DNA of 64,000 nucleotides from Lachnospiraceae bacterium (GCA_016283575.1 JAEEND010000018.1:62001-126000); one strand, 5' to 3'. Counted from the first letter of the stretch, positions 34,572 to 41,897 are shown. A program made the numbers and translations. The notes: a model not told the origin generated them from the letters alone.

Positions 34572-34585
34572 GTTTATCGATTAAC
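34572..34585 (-). promoter_or_regulatory. LacI-type operator at the amylase promoter
   Basis: GTTTATCGATTAAC is a near-perfect palindrome beginning about 7 bp downstream of the -10 box, where it would cover the transcription start. Confidence 0.7.
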
Positions 34586-34592
34586 TAACTTC

Positions 34593-34621
34593 ACTCTATC
34601 ATGTGGGTGTTTTGAAGTCAA
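34593..34621 (-). promoter_or_regulatory. Promoter of the maltodextrin cluster (amylase gene)
   Basis: On the minus strand TTGACT (34616-34621) and TAGAGT (34593-34598) are 17 bp apart with TGA just before the -10 box. The leader of about 105 nt contains two operators. The opposite side of this 328 bp divergent region carries the L,D-transpeptidase promoter. Confidence 0.75.
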
Positions 34622-34678
34622 TGCAACTATTTTCATAAATTTAGTTCCGTATATTTGTTAAAATACTACAGAATCTTA

Positions 34679-34707
34679 ATGACTATTTAAGAAATGCGTG
34701 ATATCAT
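34679..34707 (+). promoter_or_regulatory. Possible extended -10 promoter of the L,D-transpeptidase gene
   Basis: ATGACT (34679-34684) and TATCAT (34702-34707) are 17 bp apart, with TG one base before the -10 box (TGnTATCAT). It overlaps an ATGCGT/ACGCAT inverted repeat. The match is moderate. Confidence 0.45.
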
Positions 34708-34728
34708 ACGCATGTATGCTTGAAAGAA

Positions 34729-34774
34729 GGGGTGACAAACCCCGTAAATTAAAGGCTTTTAACAATAATTACGG
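34729..34774 (+). other. Structured 5' leader of the L,D-transpeptidase gene
   Basis: Two hairpins can form in the leader: GGGG (34729-34732) with CCCC (34740-34743), and CCGTAAATT (34742-34750) with AATTACGG (34767-34774). They share two bases at 34742-34743, so they compete in part. I do not recognise a known riboswitch class. Confidence 0.4.
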
Positions 34775-34808
34775 TAAAAAATAAACACAAAGATTTTAAG
34801 GAATAAAA

Positions 34809-35729
34809 ATGAGAAATAAATATTTAAGATTATTAATACCATCATTGACGGCCATATTAGCTTCTGTTACAGCTGCCTGTGTTACCGTCTCTGCTCCTTC
34901 AGAAAAGATTATATCCTACAGTGCTGAATTGCCTGTTGCAGAGACTTCTTCAAATACATACTCCGCTCTTATTGATGACGAAGATCTGGATACATATTTT
35001 GAATCCCTTTCAGATAAAACGGTAAATGTTATCATAGGAAATCATGAAGAATTTATTCCTGAAGATATCATGAAGGAAATGCTCTTTCTTAAGGACGGGC
35101 TCATTCTTTTTAATGAAGAAAAGCTTGATGAATATATTCTTTATCTGAGAGATAAATACGAGACCTACGGAAAAGCACGCTCATTTCACACATCCACCGG
35201 CGAAGATATTACCATTACCAAGGGTAATTACGGATGGAAATTTGATGTAGATGCTACAAAAACCGCCTTAAAAGAAGCTCTCTTAAAAGACTATGACAGC
35301 AACATGGATGTAGTCTTTTCCATTATGGGAAGGCGAGATCCTTTCAATGAGATTGCCGGCACATATTTTGAAGTAAGCATAGCCGATCAGCATGTTTGGA
35401 TGTATAAAAACGGGGAACTTATTGTCGAATCGCCTTGTTGCACCGGAGATGTAAAGACGGGTGCAAATACACGTTGCGGAATCTTCGCAGTCACCTTTAA
35501 AAAGCGCGATACCATATTAAAAGGCCCTGACTGGAACGATCCGGTATCCTACTGGGTACCTTTTGACGGAAATATCGGTTTCCACGATGCCACCTGGCGT
35601 TCTCCTGAAGAATTCGGCGGTGATGTTTATTTAGAAAACGGCTCCCACGGATGTGTAAATCTTCCGTTAGAAGCCGCAGGTATCATATATGAAAATGTTG
35701 ATATGGATACACCTATAATTGTTTATTAG
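34809..35729 (+). CDS. L,D-transpeptidase (YkuD family)
   Basis: YkuD enzymes make 3-3 cross-links in peptidoglycan or attach proteins to it. The 306-residue protein has an N-terminal signal/anchor (about 6-28) and a middle domain like the one that often precedes YkuD. The catalytic domain (about 190-306) has the motif HDATWR...GSHGCVNLP, active Cys282, and the substrate loop SPCCTGDVKTG. It is the only clear plus-strand gene of the window and has a structured leader. It converges with the ABC ATPase gene 21 bp away, with no obvious terminator between them. Confidence 0.92.
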   Translation: MRNKYLRLLIPSLTAILASVTAACVTVSAPSEKIISYSAELPVAETSSNTYSALIDDEDLDTYFESLSDKTVNVIIGNHEEFIPEDIMKEMLFLKDGLILFNEEKLDEYILYLRDKYETYGKARSFHTSTGEDITITKGNYGWKFDVDATKTALKEALLKDYDSNMDVVFSIMGRRDPFNEIAGTYFEVSIADQHVWMYKNGELIVESPCCTGDVKTGANTRCGIFAVTFKKRDTILKGPDWNDPVSYWVPFDGNIGFHDATWRSPEEFGGDVYLENGSHGCVNLPLEAAGIIYENVDMDTPIIVY

Positions 35730-35750
35730 ATTTATTTATATTCAAGCTAT

Positions 35751-36422
35751 CTATAGTGCCTTCTCTTTTAAAATGCCATAGTCCATATAATAGATTTTAT
35801 CACAATGTTTAGCTACTTCTGAATCATGAGTCACTATGATTGCGATTCTGTCATCCTCCTTAACTTTCTTTTTTAATATGTTAATAATTTTTTCAGCATT
35901 TTCACTGTCGAGAGCGCCTGTAGGTTCATCAGCAAGTATTACCTTTTTATTATCCACTAGTGCTCGCACTATTGCCACTCTTTGCCTCTCCCCATTAGAT
36001 AATTGAAAAGGATATTTGTCTGTTTTTTCAGCCATACCCACGTCTTTTATCAATTGTTTTACTTTAGCATACTTATTATCCTTATAATTCTTGCTTCTTA
36101 CTACAAAGGTTATGTTTTCCAGTACAGTTTTTTTATTGATCAGCGCAAAATCCTGAAAAACAAATCCTATTTTTTCCCTTCTCAGTTTTAAAAGCGCGCG
36201 TTCGTCTGAATAATCAGTATACGCCTCATCAATCAATACATTTCCTTCATCCGGCGATATAATACCTCCGATAATATTGATTAACGTGCTTTTGCCACTC
36301 CCGCTTCTCCCCATTATCGCGACCATTTCTCCTTCTCTTACTGAAAAGGAAACGCCCTTAAGCACTTCAATCCTATCATATCCATCCATGTAATATTTCT
36401 TTATATTAGACAGCGTGATCAT
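35751..36422 (-). CDS. ABC transporter ATPase (MacB/LolD-like)
   Basis: The 223-residue nucleotide-binding protein has Walker A GRSGSGKST (38-46), Q-loop FVFQD, signature LSNGE (141-145, a variant of LSGGQ), Walker B VILADEP (161-167) and the TGALD D-loop. This is the MacB/LolD/FtsE-like class that works with FtsX-type permeases on peptides, lipoproteins or mechanotransmission rather than on nutrient import. Its ATG overlaps the end of the upstream permease gene by 17 bases. It closes the BlaI-controlled cassette. Confidence 0.92.
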   Translation of the reverse strand: MITLSNIKKYYMDGYDRIEVLKGVSFSVREGEMVAIMGRSGSGKSTLINIIGGIISPDEGNVLIDEAYTDYSDERALLKLRREKIGFVFQDFALINKKTVLENITFVVRSKNYKDNKYAKVKQLIKDVGMAEKTDKYPFQLSNGERQRVAIVRALVDNKKVILADEPTGALDSENAEKIINILKKKVKEDDRIAIIVTHDSEVAKHCDKIYYMDYGILKEKAL

Positions 36423-37707
36423 TCAGCCTCCTTAATATTGTATCTACATTTATCTTCTTAACAATTATAGATGAAGCTACTATTTCCGCAGAAAAAATAA
36501 ATCCGTTTACTATAACTAAAATCATAGGTTTTAGCATGATTGGCATTCCCAGCAATTCACTGTATAAATAAGTTATTAATAATGATATTACATTAGCCAT
36601 CGCTTGAATAATCACGCAAGATGTACTAATCAATAATGATAGTTCAAGCCTTGAATAACCATATGCCAGAAGTACTGCATAATACTTTATATTGTTTCTT
36701 ATTTTCAGGTACACGAATATCACGGAAGATATGACAGAGAAAAAAACAATTAGTCCCAGCATCTCCTCGAAAATCGTTAAAATAGTTTCAACCGCAGTTC
36801 CTGTTATTGCTGCCTCTGCATTTTTTGCGTTGCTCACTGAGGATGCTGGAAATATCCCCAGTTTATTGCAGGTCTCATTAATATATTCTTGGATTTCCTC
36901 CGGAGATTTATCTGTTAAAAACTGACCGTTTATTCTGAAAAAACATTCAGCAAGTGCGTATGAATAATCATCCTTTGACACAGGAATGGCCTTTTTATCC
37001 GGCATTGGAAGTAACACATATCGATCGAGATTTATATATTTTTTTCTAATCATCATGCTTTCTCCCTTTTCCAAAAAGCCCTTAACCTGAAAACGATCAT
37101 AGCCGCCTATGGGAGAAATGACTTCAATAATATCTCCTTGTTTATAAATATCTATATAACCATACCCTAATATTATTGAGGGAAGTTCATCATCACTGCA
37201 CTTAGTAAAATCTTTAAGCACATCTGCCTTATCCTTGCACAGCGTGTTTTTCTGCTCTCTATTCTCACCTATAAAAACACATTTTACTTCATATGCTTTC
37301 CCATATTCGGTTTCAAATGGCATAGCATTGGCGTCTCCCTCCTCGTATCGATAAAGCATTGTCTCGGGAATGTCATCCGCCACTACTACCACCGGATTAG
37401 GATAGATTTCTACATATCCCATTCCGCTATTTTCTAATTCCAGCGCAAATCTTTTTAGATTAAAGAGTGAATCAGGCTTACTAAGATACTCCTCCTCATA
37501 CTCACCAACAAGATTATCCATCAAAAAATAGCAGCCCTCTGCCTTATCTTCCTCAATATTCTCCTTTTCGTTTCTAATTGTTTCTGCATGAAATAAATAA
37601 ACATAGTTTACGCTTATGCAGAGAATTGATATTTGTATAAGAAAAAGAAATGGTACCTTATGTGCTCTTTTCAAATCAAAAATGATTTCATTAAGTAGTC
37701 TACGCAT
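36406..37707 (-). CDS. FtsX/MacB-like permease, second half-transporter
   Basis: This is a membrane protein of 433 residues from the chosen ATG at 37707 (AGAAGAGAG upstream). A longer frame to 37779 would reach into the preceding gene. It has one N-terminal span (about 18-37), a large extracellular domain with an ...GDIIEVISPIGGYDRFQVKGFLEKGE segment typical of MacB-type periplasmic domains, and about three C-terminal spans. It overlaps the upstream 315-residue permease by eight bases and the ATPase by 17, so the three are translated as a unit. Confidence 0.8.
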   Translation of the reverse strand: MRRLLNEIIFDLKRAHKVPFLFLIQISILCISVNYVYLFHAETIRNEKENIEEDKAEGCYFLMDNLVGEYEEEYLSKPDSLFNLKRFALELENSGMGYVEIYPNPVVVVADDIPETMLYRYEEGDANAMPFETEYGKAYEVKCVFIGENREQKNTLCKDKADVLKDFTKCSDDELPSIILGYGYIDIYKQGDIIEVISPIGGYDRFQVKGFLEKGESMMIRKKYINLDRYVLLPMPDKKAIPVSKDDYSYALAECFFRINGQFLTDKSPEEIQEYINETCNKLGIFPASSVSNAKNAEAAITGTAVETILTIFEEMLGLIVFFSVISSVIFVYLKIRNNIKYYAVLLAYGYSRLELSLLISTSCVIIQAMANVISLLITYLYSELLGMPIMLKPMILVIVNGFIFSAEIVASSIIVKKINVDTILRRLNDHAV

Positions 37708-38647
37708 TGTATCTCTCTTCTTTTTTATTGTAAACAATGGGCAACAGCAATAATATGGATGTAATATTAACGATAACAAGTGTTGACACTATATAAAGTA
37801 TTTCTCTCTTTCGCATTAATAAGAGAATTACAGCATCTGCCAAAAAAATAATAATAGAAAAGGCACGAATTATATATGTATTTGCATTCACTAATCCGAA
37901 ATAATGTGATACCGTCTTTATATCCTCAAATTGTAGGCTCCACCAATATATGAGCATTATCAAACTACCCAAAACCAAAAATATAGATATTGCAATCAGC
38001 AAAATAGCATCTTCTCTAATACCTATATGATCAGATATTTTTGAGTAGGCTGATTCTATCTTTTTTACATTTTTTCTTCCCAACTCATCTACGATTCTTT
38101 CAAATATTATATCTGTTGTATTTCCTAAAATAAGAAATGTATTGGCACTCAAGTACTCATAATTGTTATTCACAAGAAATAGCATGTAATTCATGCCAAT
38201 ATGTTCTGATGTAAACATCCCATATGGTTTTGTTTTCCTTCCGTTATATAGAAATGAATCTATAGAAAATAGTTCTGCAGATTCACTGCCATAAAGTAAG
38301 TTATACTCTTTATCTTTGATTTGTCTTTTATTAAACTGCTCCTCAATACCGGCAATCGTAAAAAAACCATCAGTATTTACAATCTCGTATACCGGTTCAT
38401 ATTTATTTACCCGAATCAGAACAGCATAATCAAACATGTCATCAAGAAAAGAAAAATCAATTATATCTGAGCCGGTTACAGTAAACTCTATCCTATCTCC
38501 GCCAAGGCCTTCTGTAGATTCCTTTCCTATTTGCGAAGCATTCGAAAAAAGAATAACCACTTGGCTAGTCACATAAAGTGTTAATAGATAAGTAAAGAAA
38601 AGTACAATGTCTTCTCTATGAATTTGCAGCCATGTTCTGATTTTCAA
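37700..38647 (-). CDS. FtsX/MacB-like permease, first half-transporter (divergent)
   Basis: The 315-residue protein has the same topology as its neighbour: one N-terminal span (about 12-35), an extracellular domain (about 40-215) and three C-terminal spans (about 215-305). Sequence motifs are weak, so assignment as the partner permease rests on topology, overlap and position. The start is TTG with GGGAGG upstream. A hairpin separates it from the upstream secreted-protein gene. It could instead be an immunity or accessory membrane protein. Confidence 0.65.
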   Translation of the reverse strand: MKIRTWLQIHREDIVLFFTYLLTLYVTSQVVILFSNASQIGKESTEGLGGDRIEFTVTGSDIIDFSFLDDMFDYAVLIRVNKYEPVYEIVNTDGFFTIAGIEEQFNKRQIKDKEYNLLYGSESAELFSIDSFLYNGRKTKPYGMFTSEHIGMNYMLFLVNNNYEYLSANTFLILGNTTDIIFERIVDELGRKNVKKIESAYSKISDHIGIREDAILLIAISIFLVLGSLIMLIYWWSLQFEDIKTVSHYFGLVNANTYIIRAFSIIIFLADAVILLLMRKREILYIVSTLVIVNITSILLLLPIVYNKKEERYNA

Positions 38648-38661
38648 GCAATACCTCCCTT

Positions 38662-38702
38662 AAAAGGTGGTGCTGAAATTATACTCAGCACCATAACCTT
38701 TT
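38662..38702 (-). terminator. Hairpin with short T-run between the secreted-protein gene and the permeases
   Basis: On the minus strand GGTGCTGA and TCAGCACC (38669-38676, 38685-38692) form an eight-base stem, extended by AAAAGGT/CCTTTT. Four T follow. It begins at the stop codon of the 152-residue secreted protein, so it may act as a leaky terminator or a 3' stabiliser that raises secreted-protein output over transporter output. Confidence 0.55.
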
Positions 38703-39159
38703 AGTCAACTCCACAGTATGTATGGGCGATTGTCACATATCCGACATAAGGGCCTACCGGTGTCTCTGCAGTGGCACCTTTATAGCTGTAAACGCGGCCC
38801 GAATCAGAGCCTGGATCTACTTCTCTAAACAAATTTTCAAACCTCGCACGTACATAGCCTCTAAATGAAGTAGAATGCGTTGTGGTCCCCTTGCATAATT
38901 TTGAACCATCTAGCAGCTCCATCGTGTAGGATTTCAATGTAATAGTTCCCTGGGTAAAGGAATATGTCTGAGTTGATCGTAATGTCCACACAGGATCCCA
39001 GGCATTTACCATGAATAAACTCTGTGTACCTATTGATGTTTCCATATCGCTCCAGTGCCCAACAAGATCATATCGTGAACTTGCAGCAGCAGGAATACTT
39101 CCTGTCAGCAATACCAATAGCATCAACCAGCTAATAATTCTTTTTGTTCTGTTCATCAT
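38701..39159 (-). CDS. Secreted protein of unknown function (possible bacteriocin-like or effector protein)
   Basis: I do not recognise this 152-residue protein. It has a clear signal peptide (about 1-26, ending PAAA) and a mature part of about 126 residues that is Thr/Ser/Tyr/Gly-rich, with only two Cys (KLCKG and TYCGVD), possibly a disulfide. It lies between a BlaI/BlaR1-type control unit and a MacB-like transporter. That order resembles lactococcin-972-like systems, where a secreted bacteriocin precedes a membrane protein and an ATPase. The sequence likeness to that family is too weak to claim. AAAGGG precedes the start. Confidence 0.65.
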   Translation of the reverse strand: MMNRTKRIISWLMLLVLLTGSIPAAASSRYDLVGHWSDMETSIGTQSLFMVNAWDPVWTLRSTQTYSFTQGTITLKSYTMELLDGSKLCKGTTTHSTSFRGYVRARFENLFREVDPGSDSGRVYSYKGATAETPVGPYVGYVTIAHTYCGVD

Positions 39160-39218
39160 TCAATCCCTTTCTTAGAGTAATTTGTTGAAAAAAGTTTGTT
39201 AAAGGGTATAATAATGTT

Positions 39219-39276
39219 ATCCACATAGATCATCTGCATTTTATGCAGGAGCGTCGCGGCTTCGATTTATGTGGAT
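39219..39276 (-). other. Long stem-loop in the leader of the secreted-protein gene
   Basis: The outer arms ATCCACATA (39219-39227) and TATGTGGAT (39268-39276) are perfect complements. An inner CTGCAT/ATGCAG stem lies between them. It occupies the 160 bp gap between the 73-residue peptide and the 152-residue protein, so it could be an RNA regulatory element. A T-run on the plus-strand side would fit a terminator only for plus-strand transcription. Confidence 0.6.
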
Positions 39277-39279
39277 TTT

Positions 39280-39291
39280 TTATGCACTCAT
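39280..39291 (-). other. Three-codon reading frame (Met-Ser-Ala) with a perfect ribosome binding site
   Basis: On the minus strand AGGAGG (39299-39304) lies 7 bp before ATG AGT GCA TAA. The stop is only four bases before the long stem-loop. It could be a regulatory mini-ORF, or the remains of a lost gene start. Nothing proves that it is translated. Confidence 0.4.
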
Positions 39292-39319
39292 AGAACCACC
39301 TCCTGTTAAGCTAGCCTTA

Positions 39320-39541
39320 TTAATAGTTAATCCAGTCTGTTTCAACCCACCTTTTCTTTGTTTCATTATAATGGCGGTACTGTAAGACACCGTTATAATA
39401 TCTTGTTTTAAGAGTGATTGTGTCAGCCATTATCACAATTTCATTCATATTTTTATAGTCAGTAAATTCAATCGCCGATACTACCGGCTGTTTTATAAAC
39501 GACATAATTATCGTCGCAAATATAATTATCTTTATTCGCAT
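39320..39541 (-). CDS. Small exported peptide of unknown function
   Basis: The 73-residue product has a signal peptide (about 1-23, ending VVSA). The mature part is short, about 50 residues, aromatic-rich and ends RHYNETKKRWVETDWINY. I recall similar short exported peptides with a W-V-x-W-I ending in related gut bacteria, but cannot name a family. The start overlaps the end of the M56 protease gene by ten bases, with GGGGAAG upstream, so the two are translated together. It may be the signal, substrate or partner of that protease. Confidence 0.65.
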   Translation of the reverse strand: MRIKIIIFATIIMSFIKQPVVSAIEFTDYKNMNEIVIMADTITLKTRYYNGVLQYRHYNETKKRWVETDWINY

Positions 39542-40674
39542 ATTTCTTCCCCACTTTCGACAATTTCAACTCCCAATTCAATAAGAGGTATCAAACTATC
39601 ATAGTCTGTTATCAAACCTATTAGCGTATCTTCTTTGTACACGTAATAACCCTCGCCCGACTCTATTATTCGCATTTCATCCGGAACTACTTCAAATCCG
39701 GTTTCATTGTTATCTTCCATGGGAAACGATGATTGAAATATGAATGTGTACGAACCTGCAAAAGAGAGCAAACAAATAATCACAAAGGCTATTGATCTTA
39801 GTCTTAGTAAAACTATATTTCTATTTGCAACGACACTTTTAAATCTTTCCAAAATAAATGCATCTTTCTTGAACTTTACCAATCCGATTGTTGACGCCAG
39901 CAATCTTTGCTGGTTATCAGCAATGCCGGCTAACGCAGCCATTATGGTCTTAAGATAGGCTTTTTTCTCAATTGCACTCATACTTCGGGTCACCAGATAA
40001 TCACAGTTTAATTCCAGGTTTTCTTCCATCTTGTGGCGTAACAAATAAGAAAAAGGATTCCACCACAAAAATGCTACCCAAAAATCAATAATTGTCATGA
40101 TCCACAGGTCCCCATGAACCTGATGTTGATATTCATGAAGAAGAATGTAATATAGCTTTTCTTCATTCTCATGTTCTGGTATAACAATCACTTTCTTAAA
40201 TAGTCCATAGCTGAACGGATAAACAACACCGGGAATCTCGTATACATTAACTTTTATTGCCTTGCCTGTTTTTTTCTTTACACTATCAAGGGCTTCGACT
40301 ACTAAATCAGTTATGTCTTTTCCGGTGTTTTCTACCCATCCTGATAAAGTCACGCGAAGTACAATGCAGCGTATCATCCCAATTACAGCTACAAGAATCC
40401 AAATGCAAAGTAGCACCATCCACACTTGGATACCATATATTAACTTGTATGTCATAAAATCAAAAATGGGATTATATAAGAATCTAAATGGTACTACCTT
40501 TGTGAATGAAAACTCAAAGGGAAGCACAGTACGAATAAGGCATAAAGACAATACGAAAATGAGTGTTCCCATTTCGTATCTTTGTTCCCCATAATACCTG
40601 TATAGAAAGAAAAGAATCATCAAAAAAATAACTGTCCAAACGGACATTGCAAAAGAAAATGATGTAAGTAACAT
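39532..40674 (-). CDS. M56-family membrane metalloprotease (BlaR1/MecR1-like) with a short sensor tail
   Basis: BlaR1-type proteins sense a signal outside the cell and cut the BlaI repressor inside. The 380-residue protein has three spans before the cytoplasmic zinc protease domain, with HEYQH at 180-184 and a third-ligand region ELNCDYLV. A last span follows (~290-312). Real BlaR1 has a ~260-residue penicillin-binding sensor after it; here only ~65 residues remain, with no SxxK motif. A beta-lactam sensing role is therefore unlikely. It lies 14 bp after blaI. Confidence 0.88.
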   Translation of the reverse strand: MLLTSFSFAMSVWTVIFLMILFFLYRYYGEQRYEMGTLIFVLSLCLIRTVLPFEFSFTKVVPFRFLYNPIFDFMTYKLIYGIQVWMVLLCIWILVAVIGMIRCIVLRVTLSGWVENTGKDITDLVVEALDSVKKKTGKAIKVNVYEIPGVVYPFSYGLFKKVIVIPEHENEEKLYYILLHEYQHQVHGDLWIMTIIDFWVAFLWWNPFSYLLRHKMEENLELNCDYLVTRSMSAIEKKAYLKTIMAALAGIADNQQRLLASTIGLVKFKKDAFILERFKSVVANRNIVLLRLRSIAFVIICLLSFAGSYTFIFQSSFPMEDNNETGFEVVPDEMRIIESGEGYYVYKEDTLIGLITDYDSLIPLIELGVEIVESGEEICE

Positions 40675-40688
40675 ATATCAGCCTCGCT

Positions 40689-41078
40689 TTATTCTTCTAA
40701 TTTGCTTATTACTTCTTTCAACTCCTCAATTATTGTTTCTTTATTACTTTTATTAAAATTCAGTTTCTCTTTAACCAATGCCATGGCAACGTCGCCAAAT
40801 CTATCAATTCCTACTCCCAATTCCGCAATCTTCCTGGCAGCATATTCTTCTCGTGAAACAGCAAAGGTAAAAGTCCGGGCATATTGTGTATTTACACGCT
40901 CCATTCCACTGACAACTATCATACCCTTATTAAGTAACGATGTAATGGTACGGTGTGTGTAAGTTATATTTTCCATTACATCGGTGAGACAATCAAATAT
41001 CTCAACTGATGTAATCGGTCCCCCAGCATCCCAAAGAAGATTCATCAACGCCATCTCTCGTTTGTCTTCTTTCTTCAT
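40689..41078 (-). CDS. BlaI/MecI-family transcriptional repressor
   Basis: The 129-residue protein has the winged-helix domain of the BlaI/MecI/CopY family (about 1-80, with ALMNLLWDAGGPITSVEI and YTHRTITSLLNKGMI) and a C-terminal dimerisation helix pair. Such repressors are inactivated when the partner M56 protease cuts them. It is the first gene of the cassette and lies directly behind a promoter carrying TACA/TGTA half-sites, so it probably controls its own operon. Confidence 0.9.
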   Translation of the reverse strand: MKKEDKREMALMNLLWDAGGPITSVEIFDCLTDVMENITYTHRTITSLLNKGMIVVSGMERVNTQYARTFTFAVSREEYAARKIAELGVGIDRFGDVAMALVKEKLNFNKSNKETIIEELKEVISKLEE

Positions 41079-41109
41079 ACTGCCTCCTATTTACTTTTTT
41101 TGTTAATAG

Positions 41110-41147
41110 TTTACATTAATTTTATATGTCTCATTGTAAAATGTCAA
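41110..41147 (-). promoter_or_regulatory. Promoter and likely BlaI operator of the cassette
   Basis: On the minus strand TTGACA (41142-41147) and TAAAAT (41119-41124) are 17 bp apart. Inverted half-sites TTTACA (41110-41115) and TGTAAA (41135-41140) flank the -10 box, in line with the TACA-TGTA pattern of BlaI-type operators. Confidence 0.7.
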
Positions 41148-41178
41148 TTTAATTTTCTAGTTAAATTCATAAACATGC

Positions 41179-41206
41179 AAAAAACTCTGTGTCTTGTGAC
41201 ACAGAG
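41179..41206 (-). terminator. Terminator of mntP (works in both directions)
   Basis: The stem CTCTGTGTC/GACACAGAG (41185-41206) has a four-base loop and is followed on the minus strand by six T. A T-run on the other side would allow termination of plus-strand transcripts too. It separates mntP from the BlaI cassette. Confidence 0.85.
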
Positions 41207-41213
41207 CTTTTTT

Positions 41214-41783
41214 CTACATAAATGATTTTGCAAATATTTCAAGGCCAATGGCTATTAATATGATACCGCCAAGTATTGGGGCTTTTTGCGACAGTTTATC
41301 GCCGATCTTACGGCCCAAATAGATTCCGACCATACAGATTGCATATGTAAGCAGCAAAATGATCCCTGCGCTTATTAAGGCGTCAGAAATGGTATATTCA
41401 GCAAATGTAAAGCCTGCGGAAAGTGCATCTATGGAAGTTGCCACTCCCATTAAAAGAAGGGTTCCGTTGGTTATGGGCTCTACTTCTTCTTTTGAAGAGA
41501 ATCCGGAGATTATCATCTTAATACCTATATATGACAGTACCAGCAATGAAACTATGGGGATGTACTGTTCAAAAACTTTAAATATAGTGATCAAAAACCG
41601 CACCACCACATATCCAACCACCGGCATTAAAAACTGAAATCCCGCAAAAGTACCTGCAATGGTATTGGATCTTTTGGCTTTCATATGCGGGTCGCTAAGA
41701 CCGCTTACCACGGAAACCGAGAAAGCATCCATGGCAAGGCCAATTCCCAGTAAAATGGCATTAATATATAAATCTAAAGTCAT
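41214..41783 (-). CDS. mntP: Manganese efflux pump MntP
   Basis: MntP is a small six-span membrane exporter for Mn2+. The 189-residue protein shows the two related halves of the family, each with a conserved Asp motif: GLAMDAFSVSVVSGL near the N-terminus and GVATSIDALSAGFTF in the middle. I looked for a yybP-ykoY manganese riboswitch in the 114 bp upstream and saw none. It lies downstream of tsf as a single gene with its own terminator. Confidence 0.93.
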   Translation of the reverse strand: MTLDLYINAILLGIGLAMDAFSVSVVSGLSDPHMKAKRSNTIAGTFAGFQFLMPVVGYVVVRFLITIFKVFEQYIPIVSLLVLSYIGIKMIISGFSSKEEVEPITNGTLLLMGVATSIDALSAGFTFAEYTISDALISAGIILLLTYAICMVGIYLGRKIGDKLSQKAPILGGIILIAIGLEIFAKSFM

Positions 41784-41841
41784 ATTTACCTCTTCAATGA
41801 TTTCTTACATAAAGATAGCAAAATACCGCTATAGAAAGATT

Positions 41842-41867
41842 AAGACCAATGCATAAGCACTGGTCTT
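41842..41867 (-). terminator. Probable terminator after tsf
   Basis: AAGACCA (41842-41848) and TGGTCTT (41861-41867) form a stem with a 12-base loop 31 bp after the tsf stop. The T-run on the minus strand is interrupted (TTAATCTTT), so efficiency is uncertain. Confidence 0.5.
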
Positions 41868-41897
41868 TTTATCTTAATCTTTAAATTAGGGTCTATC

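Noticed and set aside
39532-41078. Beta-lactam resistance operon
   Set aside because: The BlaI and M56 proteins are present, but there is no beta-lactamase or PBP gene and the sensor domain that binds penicillins is missing.
41784-41897. A yybP-ykoY manganese riboswitch ahead of mntP
   Set aside because: The 114 bp gap holds only the tsf terminator hairpin and the ribosome binding site; the conserved riboswitch loops were not found.
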